A stretch of DNA of 5,413 bases, taken from the NCBI GenBank assembly GCA_030430515.1, contig JAUIKX010000249.1, positions 1-5,413 of the forward strand, read 5' to 3'. The notes below the pieces were generated by a model. It worked only from the letters and a program-made list of their open reading frames with translations, had not been told where the DNA came from and did not search any database. Both the position numbers and the translations under genes were made by a program. Positions 5,413-5,413 of the stretch are shown here, in pieces. How positions within the stretch are numbered: position 1 is the first letter of the stretch; each line of letters starts with the position of its first letter. This stretch comes from Gammaproteobacteria bacterium (lineage in GTDB: Bacteria; Pseudomonadota; Gammaproteobacteria; Pseudomonadales; Azotimanducaceae).

Positions 5413-5413
5413 A

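Overview
The window looks like two pieces of different bacterial origin joined inside a gene at about 3227-3252. The left part (1 to about 3250) looks planctomycete. It has a DUF1570-type zinc-metalloprotease-like protein, a NifS/IscS-type cysteine desulfurase, and a TIM-barrel sugar phosphate isomerase of the style planctomycetes carry in many copies. It also has a 500-base intergenic stretch packed with repeat hairpins. The right part (about 3230 to 5413) looks proteobacterial, most likely gammaproteobacterial. It has a lipoprotein-type sulfatase with an AGGAG ribosome binding site and the C-terminal two thirds of an SCP2-type thiolase. Hand counts of 60-base samples gave 60-73% G+C on the left (301-360, 1741-1800, 2521-2580) and 55-57% on the right (3721-3780, 4261-4320, 5041-5100). 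These assignments rest on recognition of protein style, not on a database search.

Layout: 1-591 (+) is the 3' part of the DUF1570 gene. 592-725 is a short convergent gap. 726-1910 (-) is the cysteine desulfurase. 1911-2409 is non-coding and holds four repeat elements from three families: a 28-bp-arm hairpin beside the desulfurase start, a perfect 17-bp inverted repeat, and two facing copies of a GGGAGGG-rich element. 2410-3252 (-) is the isomerase, which lacks its extreme N-terminus. 3107-4606 (-) is the sulfatase, whose last ~39 codons are an out-of-frame reading of the isomerase gene. 4663-5412 (-) is the thiolase, cut by the window edge.

The genes do not form an obvious pathway. The thiolase and sulfatase are 56 bases apart on one strand and could be co-transcribed. 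The isomerase after them is probably not a true neighbour: at the join, the end of the sulfatase and the start of the isomerase share about 26 bases readable as either gene. This fits a mis-assembly through a short shared k-mer, or less likely a microhomology-mediated rearrangement. I see no new defence, mobile or biosynthetic system. The items most worth a second look are the join and the repeat cluster.
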